From Asaia prunellae JCM 25354 (lineage in GTDB: Bacteria; Pseudomonadota; Alphaproteobacteria; Acetobacterales; Acetobacteraceae), in contig NZ_BAJV01000001.1 in assembly GCF_000613885.1 (NCBI RefSeq), positions 186,001 to 250,000 of the forward strand: a stretch of 64,000 nt of DNA, written 5' to 3'. The position numbers were made by a program, and so were the translations under genes. Each line of letters starts with the position of its first letter. The stretch's first letter is position 1. The notes below the pieces were generated by a model, which was not told the DNA's origin, ran no database searches, and saw only the letters and a program-made list of their open reading frames with translations. Below, piece after piece: positions 9,681-19,407 of the stretch.

Positions 9681-10499
9681 TCAGAGATAGCCCGCAACAC
9701 GCAGACGCTCGAAAGCGTCTTCGGATTCATGGTCCATGGCGCGACCGGCGCGCTCGGAGGTCTTGCTGTTTTCCAGCTCGGCAATGACTTCGGCCAAAGT
9801 CGAGGCATTGCTGTCGATCGGGCTCGTGATGTCCTGATCACCCAGAGAACGATACCGCTTGCCGTTTCTGGCAAAATACAGATCAACCAGCGGAATGTTC
9901 TCGCGCTCGATATAGCGCCAGATATCGATCTCACGCCATGAGAGCAGCGGATGCACGCGGATATGCATGCCGTCTTCATAAGGCGTAGCGTACTGGTCCC
10001 AGAATTCAGGGGGCTGGTTGCGCACATCCCATCGATGACCCGCACCGCGAGGACTGAACACGCGCTCCTTGGCACGCGTTGCTTGCTCGTCGCGACGGAT
10101 ACCGGCAATAACGCCGCGCAGCTTGTGCTTTTCGATCAGACTCGCCAGACCAGCCGTCTTGCGTGCAGCAGAGCGTGCTGCGGGCGGCAGGGAGGGATCG
10201 ATTTCCTCAACCGGCGGGCAATCACCCAGCATCAGATCGAGATTCCATTTCTTCGTGTATTCCTCACGAAAGGCATACATCTCGGGAAATTTCTTGCCGG
10301 TATCGACATGCATGACCGGAAAGGGCACACGACCCATAAAGGCCTTGCGTGCCAGCCAGACCATGACATTGCTGTCCTTGCCCAGAGACCAGAGCAGCGA
10401 AAGCGGACGAAGCTTGCGATAGGCTTCACGCAGCACGAAAATGCTCTGCGCCTCGAGCTGATCGAGATCGTCCATGACGCGGGGGGACGCCAAACTCAT
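9681..10499 (-). CDS. cysD: Sulfate adenylyltransferase subunit 2
   Basis: The small PP-loop subunit of ATP sulfurylase. The pyrophosphatase loop is [12 protein letters not shown], followed by [19 protein letters not shown] and the conserved [20 protein letters not shown] start it at ATG 10499 ([18 protein letters not shown]), which has GGAG eight bases upstream and matches the family length of about 272 residues. The longer open frame beyond 10499 covers the end of cysH and is not real. It lies between cysH and cysNC in one operon. Confidence 0.93.
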   Translation of the reverse strand: MSLASPRVMDDLDQLEAQSIFVLREAYRKLRPLSLLWSLGKDSNVMVWLARKAFMGRVPFPVMHVDTGKKFPEMYAFREEYTKKWNLDLMLGDCPPVEEIDPSLPPAARSAARKTAGLASLIEKHKLRGVIAGIRRDEQATRAKERVFSPRGAGHRWDVRNQPPEFWDQYATPYEDGMHIRVHPLLSWREIDIWRYIERENIPLVDLYFARNGKRYRSLGDQDITSPIDSNASTLAEVIAELENSKTSERAGRAMDHESEDAFERLRVAGYL

Positions 10500-10510
10500 G
10501 TTATGCTCCG

Positions 10511-11194
10511 TTATCGCGCAGGCAGGTGAATGCCGCATTCGGTTTTGGTCTGACCGGCCCAGCGACCGGCTCTGGGATCCTCGCCTTCCGCCACGGCACG
10601 TGTGCACGGCGCACAGCCGATGGAACGGAAGCCGAGGGCGGTCAAAGGGTGGCGTGGCAGGGCTCGGCGAGTCATTTCCGCCTCGATCTGCGCACCCGTC
10701 CAGGCTGCAAGAGGATTGATCTTGGCCCGTCCGTCATCGAGCGGTTCGAATACTGGCATGGCGGCACGGGTCGCAGCCTGACCGCGCTTGCGCCCCGTAA
10801 TCCACGCATCGAAATCGTTCAAAGCGGCGTCCATCGGCTCCACCTTGCGCAGGGCGCAGCAGGCATCGGGATCGAAATCGGCCAGCATATCCTGTGGGTC
10901 GCGATCATGCAGGGCCTTGTCGCTGGGCCCGACGGAACGCAGATTGGTCAGGCCCAGAAAGTCGGCCAGCTCGTCACGATAAGCTAATGTCTCAGGGAAA
11001 TGACGTCGCGTTTCCAGAAAGAAAACAGGGAAATCTCCGTCAATTTCGGCAATCATTGCCAGAAGCAGTGCGGATTCGGCACCAAAAGACGAGACGAGCG
11101 CAACGCGCCCGTGAAGCAGTTCCATGGCATGCGCCAGCAGCCTGTCTTCAGGAATCTCTTCGAGGATCTGCCGTTCTGTCCGGGTCAGGGCCAT
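10511..11194 (-). CDS. cysH: Phosphoadenylyl/adenylyl-sulfate reductase
   Basis: Reduces activated sulfate to sulfite with thioredoxin or glutathione. The catalytic tail TKTECGIHL is present. Two cysteine pairs, DACCALRKVEP and IGCAPCTRAV, mark the [4Fe-4S]-containing subgroup, which normally reduces APS directly. Yet the next genes encode a CysC kinase that makes PAPS, so either dual use or kinase-fed PAPS is possible. ATG 11194 (MALTRTERQ) is preferred over an upstream TTG at 11215. About 227 residues, complete. Confidence 0.92.
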   Translation of the reverse strand: MALTRTERQILEEIPEDRLLAHAMELLHGRVALVSSFGAESALLLAMIAEIDGDFPVFFLETRRHFPETLAYRDELADFLGLTNLRSVGPSDKALHDRDPQDMLADFDPDACCALRKVEPMDAALNDFDAWITGRKRGQAATRAAMPVFEPLDDGRAKINPLAAWTGAQIEAEMTRRALPRHPLTALGFRSIGCAPCTRAVAEGEDPRAGRWAGQTKTECGIHLPAR

Positions 11195-11288
11195 GACTGA
11201 ATAAATCCACACCAATTGATCGCTTATTGCGACAATATGCCCGACATAATAGCTCAGACCGCGACGTGCAATGGGTAATCTACGAACT

Positions 11289-12689
11289 TCACGCTTCTTG
11301 ATGGTGAATTAAGCGCCGGTGATTGATCACCTCTCCCACCAGTGTGAGCGCCGGACTGACGATCCCACGCTCAATAACCAACGTCGGCAGGGTAGCCAAT
11401 GTTGCGACATGAACGCGCTGGTCGTGCCTTGTGCCCTGCTCGATAACAGCAGCTGGCCATTCAGGCGGCAGGCCATGGGCCATCAGCTGGGCACAAAGAT
11501 CAGCCATGGGGGCAAGCCCCATATAGATAGCAAGGGTCTGACCCTTCTTCGCCAGACTGGTCCAGTCGAGATTGAGCGTTCCATCGGCACGTGCATGGCC
11601 GGTCACAAAAATGCAGCTCTGCGCACAATCACGATGGGTCAGCGGGATTCCCGCAGCGGCCCCGCAGCCACTGGCCGCCGTGATGCCAGGGATGACGCGC
11701 ACTGTCACGCCCGCATCGACCAGCGCCTCCATCTCCTCGCCGCCACGCCCGAAAATGAACGGATCGCCACCCTTGAGACGCAGCACCCGCTCACCCGCTT
11801 TGGCACGCCTGATCAGCTCCTCATTGATCCCGTCCTGAGGCAAAGTGTGCTTGCTGCGCTTTTTGCCCACGAACACACGCTCGGCGTCACGACGCACACG
11901 ATCCATGATCGCCGGAGGGATCAGCTGATCATACAGCACGGAATCCGCATTTGACATCAGGCGCAAGGCAGCCAGTGTGAGCAGGTCCGGGTCACCCGGC
12001 CCGGCCCCCACAAGCCAGACCTCTCCTTGCATGGGGGCGCCTGTGAGAGCGTCTTCCAGACTCTGGCGGGCAGCCATGTCATCGCCTTGCAAAGCCTGCT
12101 CGGCTCCACGGCCATCAACAAAATTCTCCCATGCCCGACGACGGATCTGCGTGTCAGGCTGGGCCTGTTTGATCCAGGCGCGCTGGGCCTGCATGAAACG
12201 AGCGAGACGGGACAGCCCATCAGGCAAGAGTGCTTCGATCTGGGTTCGAAGGCGACGCGCAAGAACCGGTGCGGCCCCATTGGTTGAGATGGCAATCTGC
12301 ACAGGGGTGCGGTCAATTATAGCCGGGGTGATGAAGCTGGAAGGCTCGGGATCATCGACAACGCAGATAGCCACGCGCAATGATTGTGCCATCGCCGCAA
12401 TCGTCCGGTTGAGCGCAAAATCACCAGTTGCGGCAAAAACCAGCCGCATTCCGGGCATAAGGCCTGCAAGCGTATCAGGCGCAATCTCGTCACCAAGATG
12501 GGTAACCCGTCCGGATGCCACTTCCTGTGCGATCTCGTGATCGTCGATCTGCCCCAGAACCGCAATGTCCGGACAGCGCCCGAGAAGAAGGCGCAACTTG
12601 TTTGCGGCTACTTGTCCGCCCCCGATGACGAGAGTGCGCGCGTCATCCAGACGCATGGCAATAGGGAGATAGGTCGCTTCCTTGATCAT
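11289..12689 (-). CDS. cysG: Siroheme synthase (precorrin-2 dehydrogenase/ferrochelatase plus uroporphyrinogen-III methyltransferase)
   Basis: A complete 466-residue CysG. The N-terminal dehydrogenase/chelatase begins MRLDDARTLVIGGGQVAANK, with an NAD fold. The C-terminal SUMT domain begins VWLVGAGPGDPDLLTLAALR, with the later motifs VFVGKKRSKHTLPQ, RLKGGDPFIFGRGGEE and PGITAASGCGAAAGIPLTHRD. It supplies siroheme for sulfite reductase, which is not in this window. It is first in the operon; ATG 12689 is taken because the frame upstream lacks homology. Confidence 0.94.
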   Translation of the reverse strand: MIKEATYLPIAMRLDDARTLVIGGGQVAANKLRLLLGRCPDIAVLGQIDDHEIAQEVASGRVTHLGDEIAPDTLAGLMPGMRLVFAATGDFALNRTIAAMAQSLRVAICVVDDPEPSSFITPAIIDRTPVQIAISTNGAAPVLARRLRTQIEALLPDGLSRLARFMQAQRAWIKQAQPDTQIRRRAWENFVDGRGAEQALQGDDMAARQSLEDALTGAPMQGEVWLVGAGPGDPDLLTLAALRLMSNADSVLYDQLIPPAIMDRVRRDAERVFVGKKRSKHTLPQDGINEELIRRAKAGERVLRLKGGDPFIFGRGGEEMEALVDAGVTVRVIPGITAASGCGAAAGIPLTHRDCAQSCIFVTGHARADGTLNLDWTSLAKKGQTLAIYMGLAPMADLCAQLMAHGLPPEWPAAVIEQGTRHDQRVHVATLATLPTLVIERGIVSPALTLVGEVINHRRLIHHQEA

Positions 12690-12854
12690 AATCCATCTAT
12701 GGCGTGCCCTCCCGCAATCGCCAAGATACAGCAGCATCCGGAGACAGATACTTCGGGCTCACTTGTAAGAAACCACACGAAAATGTCGGCTGGGCAGCTT
12801 CGGCAAGCCTGTTAGCATACCCACAAAATGAGCCGCGATGAGAAGGAATTCGCA

Positions 12855-13622
12855 ATGTCCGACCCTGTCCTGTTTTCTCTCAAAGGGCGGCGCGCCCTGA
12901 TCACCGGTGCATCACGCGGAATCGGCTTTACCCTGGCGCAGGGTCTGGGAAGTTTCGGCGCCGAGATCATTCTGAACGGTCGTCAGGCTGGGGCTCTGGA
13001 TGCAGCGCGTGCCCGACTTGAACAGGAAGGCATTGCGACGCGCGGCAGCGTATTCGACGTCACGGATCAGGATCAGGTCATGGCAGGAATCGAGGCCATA
13101 GAAAAGGAAGGACCGATTGATATCCTGATCAATAATGCCGGCATCCAGTTCCGTTCGTCGCTTGATCAGTTCCCCCGCAATGAATGGGACCGGTTGATCT
13201 CGACCAATCTCAGTTCTGTGTTTTTCGTCGCCCAGGCGGTTTCACGCCACATGATCGCGCGCAATCGCGGCAAGATCATCAATATCTGCTCGGTTCAAAG
13301 TGAACTCGCCCGCCCTGGAATTGCGCCCTATACGGCCACGAAAGGGGCTGTGAAGATGCTGACAAAAGGGATGGCAACCGACTGGGCGCGGCACGGGCTG
13401 CAAATCAATGGTCTCGCCCCGGGGTATTTTGAAACCGAGATGAACGCAGCTCTTGTCGCCGACCAGGCGTTCTCATCCTGGTTGTGTCAGCGTACCCCTG
13501 CCGCCCGGTGGGGCAAAAGTGAGGAGCTGATTGGCGCCGCCGTGTTCCTGGCCTCGGATGCCTCAAGCTTTGTCAATGGCCATATTCTGACTGTTGACGG
13601 CGGTCTGACGGCCTCTGTCTAG
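12855..13622 (+). CDS. SDR-family oxidoreductase, gluconate 5-dehydrogenase-like
   Basis: A classical short-chain dehydrogenase of 255 residues. The cofactor motif is TGASRGIGFTLA, NNAG appears as ILINNAGIQ, and the catalytic set is S-x-Y-x-x-x-K within CSVQSELARPGIAPYTATKGAVK. The whole pattern (FSLKGRRALITGASRGIG, LAPGYFETEMN, GHILTVDGG) is close to gluconate 5-dehydrogenases that make 5-ketogluconate in acetic acid bacteria. ATG 12855 is chosen because of AAGGAA upstream and family length; an ATG at 12828 would add nine residues. It is divergent from cysG. The substrate call is inference. Confidence 0.85.
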   Translation: MSDPVLFSLKGRRALITGASRGIGFTLAQGLGSFGAEIILNGRQAGALDAARARLEQEGIATRGSVFDVTDQDQVMAGIEAIEKEGPIDILINNAGIQFRSSLDQFPRNEWDRLISTNLSSVFFVAQAVSRHMIARNRGKIINICSVQSELARPGIAPYTATKGAVKMLTKGMATDWARHGLQINGLAPGYFETEMNAALVADQAFSSWLCQRTPAARWGKSEELIGAAVFLASDASSFVNGHILTVDGGLTASV

Positions 13623-14032
13623 CGACGTTGCCCATCGACGGAGAACCGTAATTACAAGGAAGAATGCTGCATAAAATATAAAGAACTGCGAACCGCCATT
13701 GAAACGAGCCGCAACATATCATCCATATCTGTTGGTCAAGACTCATTGTACGCAGTCTGTTGCGGCTTTTCAGGAAAACAGCTCCCGAAAAGCCATCAGC
13801 CTATACATCACCTAGCTCGGGTCATTTACCCTCATTTCCTCACGGGATCTGAACCAGAATTCTCCATTCAGAGCAATGGTTTCTGAGTACAGGGGTAAGC
13901 CCACTTTCATTCTTTTGCGGAAACAATATCTCTTACTCATTCAAACTTTGTTATCATATAACATATTAGTTTTTTCCCTCAATAAAGATAAATCCATAAT
14001 ATAGATTTATAAAAAATAATGAGGTTAATATA
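13623..14032. other. Intergenic, AT-rich toward the Hint gene
   Basis: No convincing gene. GGCTTTTC (13764-13771) pairs with GAAAAGCC (13787-13794), an 8-bp stem without a T run that may end the SDR transcript. From about 13930 the sequence becomes strongly AT-rich and probably carries the promoter of the Hint gene; GAGG at 14021-14024 is its ribosome site. Confidence 0.4.
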
Positions 14033-15441
14033 ATGGCTCTTCCTCAACTCGACGAACAAGCTGTAGGCTTGCCAACAATCGGAACCTACGAAGTACAGTA
14101 TACAATACTCGCTGATGCTCCATATAATCAGAGTGCCGCAAACGCGAAACTAACCAAGATAACTTACAATGCAGATGGAACATTTACAATCGATGGCGTC
14201 ACGCGTTCTGTGCAGTACATACTGAAGACATCAATTGGCCCCTATAGCCCGTCTTATCCGGTTATGATGATAAAGGCGACTGGAGGCGCGAATATCCTGC
14301 TTGCTGCACCAGGCTTTGATTTGTCCAAATGGATATTTGTCATGCCAACCATGGGAAGTTTTCAGACTACGGTTAGCATGTCTTACAATGCACCCAACGC
14401 AACAGCAGCCGAGAAGAGCACATACTCTCGCGGCATGTATGCAGGCGTTGCAGGATGGACAGGCAAATGTTTTCTTGCCGGGGCATTGATTGCGACACCC
14501 AAAGGGCAGGTTCCCGTAGAAGAACTGAGCGCTGGTGACGAAATACTATGCTTTGATTGCGAAGGAAACAAATCCGTGTCCATTATAGATTATGTCTATA
14601 ATGGAAAAAATCAGAACTGGTTCCCGGATTTGAATACTGAATCATGCCCTGTAATAATAAAAGAAAATGCACTTGCTGACGGCATTCCGAATTCTGACCT
14701 TACTGTCACACCAGAACATTGTATTTTTATAGATGATTTTTTCGTTCCTGTCAGGATGCTGGTTAACGGGAACAGCATCTACTATGACAAATCGAAAACA
14801 GATTATGAATATTACCATATTTACCTAAAAAATCATTCTATTATCGAGCTAATGGCCTTCGTACTGAAAGATATCTGAATGACAATTCAGGATTCTTCGA
14901 AGAAGATGTTCTTTATCAGAATAATATAAAACATGAGTGGAACATTAACTCAGCCGCAAATCTGAACACATCTGCGGAATTCGTTAAGCCAATATATTTC
15001 AGAATAATAGAACGAATCTCCATTGAACAAGGATCTGACAAAGGCAGAATGGAAGATAAGACCTCTATAAAAAATGATATTTCCCTGCTGGACCAAAGTG
15101 GTCAGGTTTTTGAGTGTTCACGAAAAAACGGCAATATACATATCTTCCATGTTCAAACTGACAGCCATGATATGGCCATCCAATCCAATGTGTTCGTTCC
15201 ATGTGACGATATTGGCCCTTTCATTGATGATCGTCGCAACCTAGGGGCGCTTATCGGGAAAATTACAGTCTTTTCTGGTCAAGATTCCCATACCTACGAT
15301 AAGCATTTACAAGAAGATGCGGTCGTAGGCTGGCACTCCAAAGAAAACACTCATAGTCGCTGGACGTCAGGAAGTGGTAAGCTTGAAGGTATCATAAGTA
15401 AGAAAGATAATTTTAATATTATTGCGATAGAGGTTCTATAG
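14033..15441 (+). CDS. Hint-domain protein with short N-terminal domain, frame broken
   Basis: About 469 residues once joined. Residues 1-145 are unrecognised and lack strand-loop-strand repeats. A Hint_2 domain begins at Cys146 (GKCFLAGALIATPKGQVPVEEL) and has the TPEH motif at 226-229 and the YYHIYLKNHSII block. The frame is lost near 14850. One G restored (atcgagctaatgg to atcgaggctaatgg) continues as ANGLRTERYL into a C-terminal domain ending GPFIDDRRNLGALIGKI and SRWTSGSGKL. That domain also ends both large Hint proteins at 32.9-37.8 kb. Base composition is far more AT-rich than the neighbouring cys genes, which suggests transfer. Confidence 0.8.
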
Positions 15442-15465
15442 AAAATCCGGAATAAGGATTGACAG

Positions 15466-15505
15466 ATATCTCATCGAGCCCAGATTATTGGGCTCGATGA
15501 GATAT
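15466..15505. terminator. Perfect 17-bp hairpin after the Hint gene
   Basis: Seventeen bases at 15466-15482 pair perfectly with 15489-15505 around the six-base loop GATTAT. It starts 25 bases after the Hint stop codon. There is no U tract after it, so it could be a transcript-stabilising or Rho-linked end, or a protein site. Confidence 0.55.
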
Positions 15506-15838
15506 TGCAAATATCAATGCCCCCTGTAATTCGTAACGAATAATTGTATAATTTTTATTGAATAAATAAAAATATCAATATATCATATGACTTAATTTCG
15601 TTATTTGCGCTGGTTATTTTCATTATTATTGATGGATCGCTTTAAGGGCGTTACGGTATCTGATTGCCAAAGACCCTTGTTAGTCAGGCGTAAGAAGCTC
15701 ATTTTCATTCACTGTTTACTACTTTACGCTCCTGACGCTATCATCACAGTCAGTTGCGCAGGCTTATCGGCTTCCATCCTGAAGACACCCGGCCTCCCTC
15801 TGAAAACCGGATCATACAACAGCAGGGTGGTCATTGTG
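15506..15838. other. Intergenic, promoter region of the hybrid histidine kinase
   Basis: AT-rich from about 15540 to 15610. The kinase frame stays open back to a TTG at 15605, but the translated stretch before 15839 has no domain character, so I treat it as non-coding. No clear -35/-10 pair could be assigned. Confidence 0.35.
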
Positions 15839-18800
15839 ATGCTGGCAAAGCAAGAAACTTCATACCCGCCTTGGGAACACCACGACTTTCATGATCATGT
15901 GCTGAAACCCCTGCGGGCGTTGTTCCCCGAAATCCGGTTTTCGCTTCTGTATATCAATAGCGGGCAACCCTGCCATGCTGACCCAAGCCGCACCGATCAG
16001 CCCGATCTTGCAGATTGGACCGATCACGACTGGGAAAAAGCCCTGCCTGAAGAGGGTACCCTTTCCTTTTCCGGCTGGTCTTTCTACCCATTCGGCATTC
16101 CTGCCTGCGGGGCGATCGCCATTGATGCAAAACGCGCAATGCTCCAGCCGCATCAGGACCGCGCCATTCAGGCCCAGGCCAGCCTTCTGGGCACTCTTGT
16201 GTCCAGAAGGCATCATGCACCTTCAGACACCCCCCAGAAAACCAACCCTGTATCAGGGAATGCGCAGGATCACCCCCCTCTGATCCAGCTTGGCTTCTTC
16301 TTGTGGAGCAGCAAGAGAAACAGGCTGACCGGGGATCCACGCATGGCAGCCTTGTGTGGACTGGATGCAGAAAGGCTCAGGCATGGCATTACGTGGGCCG
16401 AATTCTGTGCCTGTATTCATGAGCATGATCGTCCCGCACCGCATGAGCAACCAGTCAGGTGGATGATCGATTCCACCAGAGAGGGTATTCGTCTGTTTAC
16501 CGCTCGGGAGCGGCTTTCGCGCGTTCATATCAGTGCCCAACGCCATGGAGAGGAATGCACCGGAACCGCCATAGATATCACCCACGAAGATCGTCTTGCA
16601 CTCAGAACCAGCCAGTCTTTCATCAATTCGATACTGGTCAGTGCCAATGACTGCATCAAGATTCTTGATCTTGATGGTGTCATCACCTTCGTCAATCACG
16701 GTGCAGTACGCGTGCTCAATCTTTGTGCACCGTCAGATATGATCGGACTATACTGGCCTGACGTCTGGCAGGAGCGCGGCCGTTATCTGACCCTTGAGGC
16801 CATTGACGCAGCCCGAAGAGGCGAAACGAGTCATTTTCAGGAATATGTGGAGACCTCGGATGGCCGCACCCGTCTGTGGGATGTGGTCGTCGCCCCCATT
16901 CTGGGTGCCGATGGTCGTACTGAACGTATTCTGGGTGTCTCGCGCGACATGACAGTCGCCAACCAGGAGCATGAACGCCTGGAGCTTGCCCTCGAAGCAG
17001 GGACGATCATCGGTATGTGGCTCTGGAACGCCAGATACCAGCTCGTAACAGGCGATACGAGAATGGCAGAGACACTTGATCTGCCCCCGGAGCAGCTTGC
17101 AACCGGTCTCTCGCTTGTACGGTTGATGAAAGAGATATTATCCGAGGACCGCCCTGCTGTGAGAGCTGCCCTCGAAATGGCTCTTCATGAAAAGACACGT
17201 TTCCGCTGCGAATTCAGACTGCGTGACAAAGGCTTGCGGACCAGCCGCTGGGTCGAGGCGAATGGAGCACCTCGCTATGACCAGCATGGTGAACTCTGTC
17301 ATTTCCCCGGTATCCTGCTCGATATCGATACCCCCAAACGACAGACACTCAAACGCGATGCCCTCGTCCTTTTCGGGGACGAGCTCAGAACGCTTTCTAC
17401 CGCCGACGATATCCTTGAACTGACCGCGCGCACGATCGGTATCACGATTGAAGCCGATCGTTCAGGCTTTGCCGATGTCGATCATGAACGTGAACTTGCC
17501 CAGGTCACTGATAGCTGGCGACGGAATTCCTCGGTGCCGGATGCTTCTGGGCTCTACGCCTTTCGTGCGTTCGGCACTTATATCGATCTTCTCAAACGTG
17601 GTGAGGTCGTCGCGATCGACGACGTCAGAACCAGCCCTCTGACGACAGATCAGGCTGACTCGTTCATGCCGCTTCAGATCCGTGCCCTGCTTAATGTGCC
17701 GATCATGGAAAAAGGCATTCTGCAGGCAGTTGCCATCGTCCATTTCGCTCATCCGCACTGCTGGGACGAGATCACTCTCGCCTTTGTCCGGACCATAGCC
17801 GATCGCAGCTGGGCCGCCATACGTCAGGTACGCGCCCAGGAAGCACTGCGGCGCCTGAACGAAACGCTCGAAGAACAGGTGCTACGCCGCACCCGCGAAC
17901 GCGACCGCCTCTGGGCTATCAGCACGGACCTCCTTGCCTTGATGGATCGTGATGGCCGACTGCGCTATCTCAATCCCAGCTGGCAGAACTGTTTCGGCGA
18001 CAAGGCGCGTGACTGGCTGGGGAGCAAGCTGGAACAGCTCGTTCACCCTGATGATATCCTCCGCGCCACCGAAGTTGTGGCACTTCTGAGCGAAGGACAA
18101 CTCGATCATGGGGTAGATCTGCGTTTTCTCTGTCATGACGGCGCTTGGCACACTTTCAACTGGTCGGGGTCAATTGAGAGCGATGACATCTACCTGACCG
18201 GACGCGATGTTACCGATCGGATCGCCCTTGAGGATCAGCTGCGTCAATCTCAGAAAATGGAGCTGTCGGACAGCTGACCGGCGGTTTGGCCCATGATTTC
18301 AATAATATTCTAGCTGGAATTGGCGGAGCCCTTGACCTGCTCAGCCGACGCCTGGAACAGGGACGTACCGACGGTCTCGACCGTTATATTGTTGCTGCAA
18401 GAGGTGCAACAGACCGCGCTGCGGCGCTGACCCACCGTCTGCTCGCCTTTTCCCGTCGGCAGACACTTGATCCGCAACCTGCCGATATCAATGCGCTTAT
18501 TTTCGGCATGCAGGACCTGATAGGTGGTACGGTCGGACCCGGGATTGTTCTCGACCTAAATCTCAGTGATGTCATTGGTCCTGCGCTGGTGGATACGAAT
18601 CAGCTCGAGAACGCCCTGCTCAATCTTGCAATCAATGCGCGCGATGCCATGCCCGATGGCGGCACCCTGCGTATCGCAACGACACACACACAGCTCGACA
18701 CGGTTCAGGCCAAGGAATGGGGGATACGTCCCGGCCTTTATCTGCTGCTTTCAATCACCGATACCGGTGTCGGCATGAGCGCCGATGTCATGGCGCGTGC

Positions 18801-19389
18801 TTTTGACCCCTTCTTCACGACCAAGCCACTTGGCAAGGGAACCGGTTTGGGACTGAGCATGATTTACGGTTTCGCCCGTCAGTCCGGCGGCAGGGTCAGC
18901 ATCAGTTCCATCCCCGGTGCCGGGACATCCGTTCACATCTGGCTTCCCAGTCATGTGGCGGCCCTGCTCGAGACTTCGGCGTTACCAGAACGTGAGGCCG
19001 GCGGCGCTTCTCTGCGCAATCTCAGGGTTCTGCTCGTCGATGACGAAGAGACCCTGCGCTTTACCATTCGTGAAACTCTGGAAGAATGGGGAGCTATGGT
19101 TCAGGAGGTTGGCGATGGCGCAGCAGCCCTTGCTCTGCTCAACGATCAGGAGCGTCTTTTTGATGTCATGATCACTGATGTTGGCTTGCCGGGGGGGTTG
19201 AACGGAAGACAGCTGGCCGACGCAGCGCGCGAATTACGCTCCGGATTACCGGTCCTGTTCATCACGGGCTACGCCGAACAGGCCCTTTTCAATCGCGATG
19301 GTTCGGACGAGAAAATTCATATTCTCCCGAAGCCCTTCTCTACCGCCCATCTGGAAGAGAAACTCAGAGCCACGCTTGGTGGTCGCTGA
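15839..19389 (+). CDS. Hybrid PAS/GAF sensor histidine kinase with receiver domain, frame broken
   Basis: Joined length about 1183 residues, with no obvious membrane segment. In order: a poorly conserved N-terminus, PAS (SANDCIKILDLDGVITFVN), PAS_3 (FRCEFRLRDKG region), GAF (around LTARTIGITIEADRSGFADV), another PAS (DLLALMDRDGRLRYLNPSW), HisKA with GGLAHDFNNIL, HATPase (NARDAMPDGG, DTGVGMS, GTGLGLSM) and a C-terminal receiver (VLLVDDEETLR, ITDVGLPGG). The break is near 18263. One G restored in atggagctgtcgg gives MEAVGQLTGGLAHDF, the standard H-box lead-in. The start is uncertain; ATG 15839 is chosen. The cognate partner and signal are not visible nearby. Confidence 0.83.
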
Positions 19390-19407
19390 GTTTCTGCATC
19401 ACGGCTC

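Noticed and set aside
8734-9690. 318-codon plus-strand open frame
   Set aside because: Shadow of cysN, which has GTPase motifs on the minus strand.
18240-18300. Programmed frameshift in the histidine kinase
   Set aside because: No slippery heptamer or downstream structure; the same kind of one-base loss recurs in unrelated genes.
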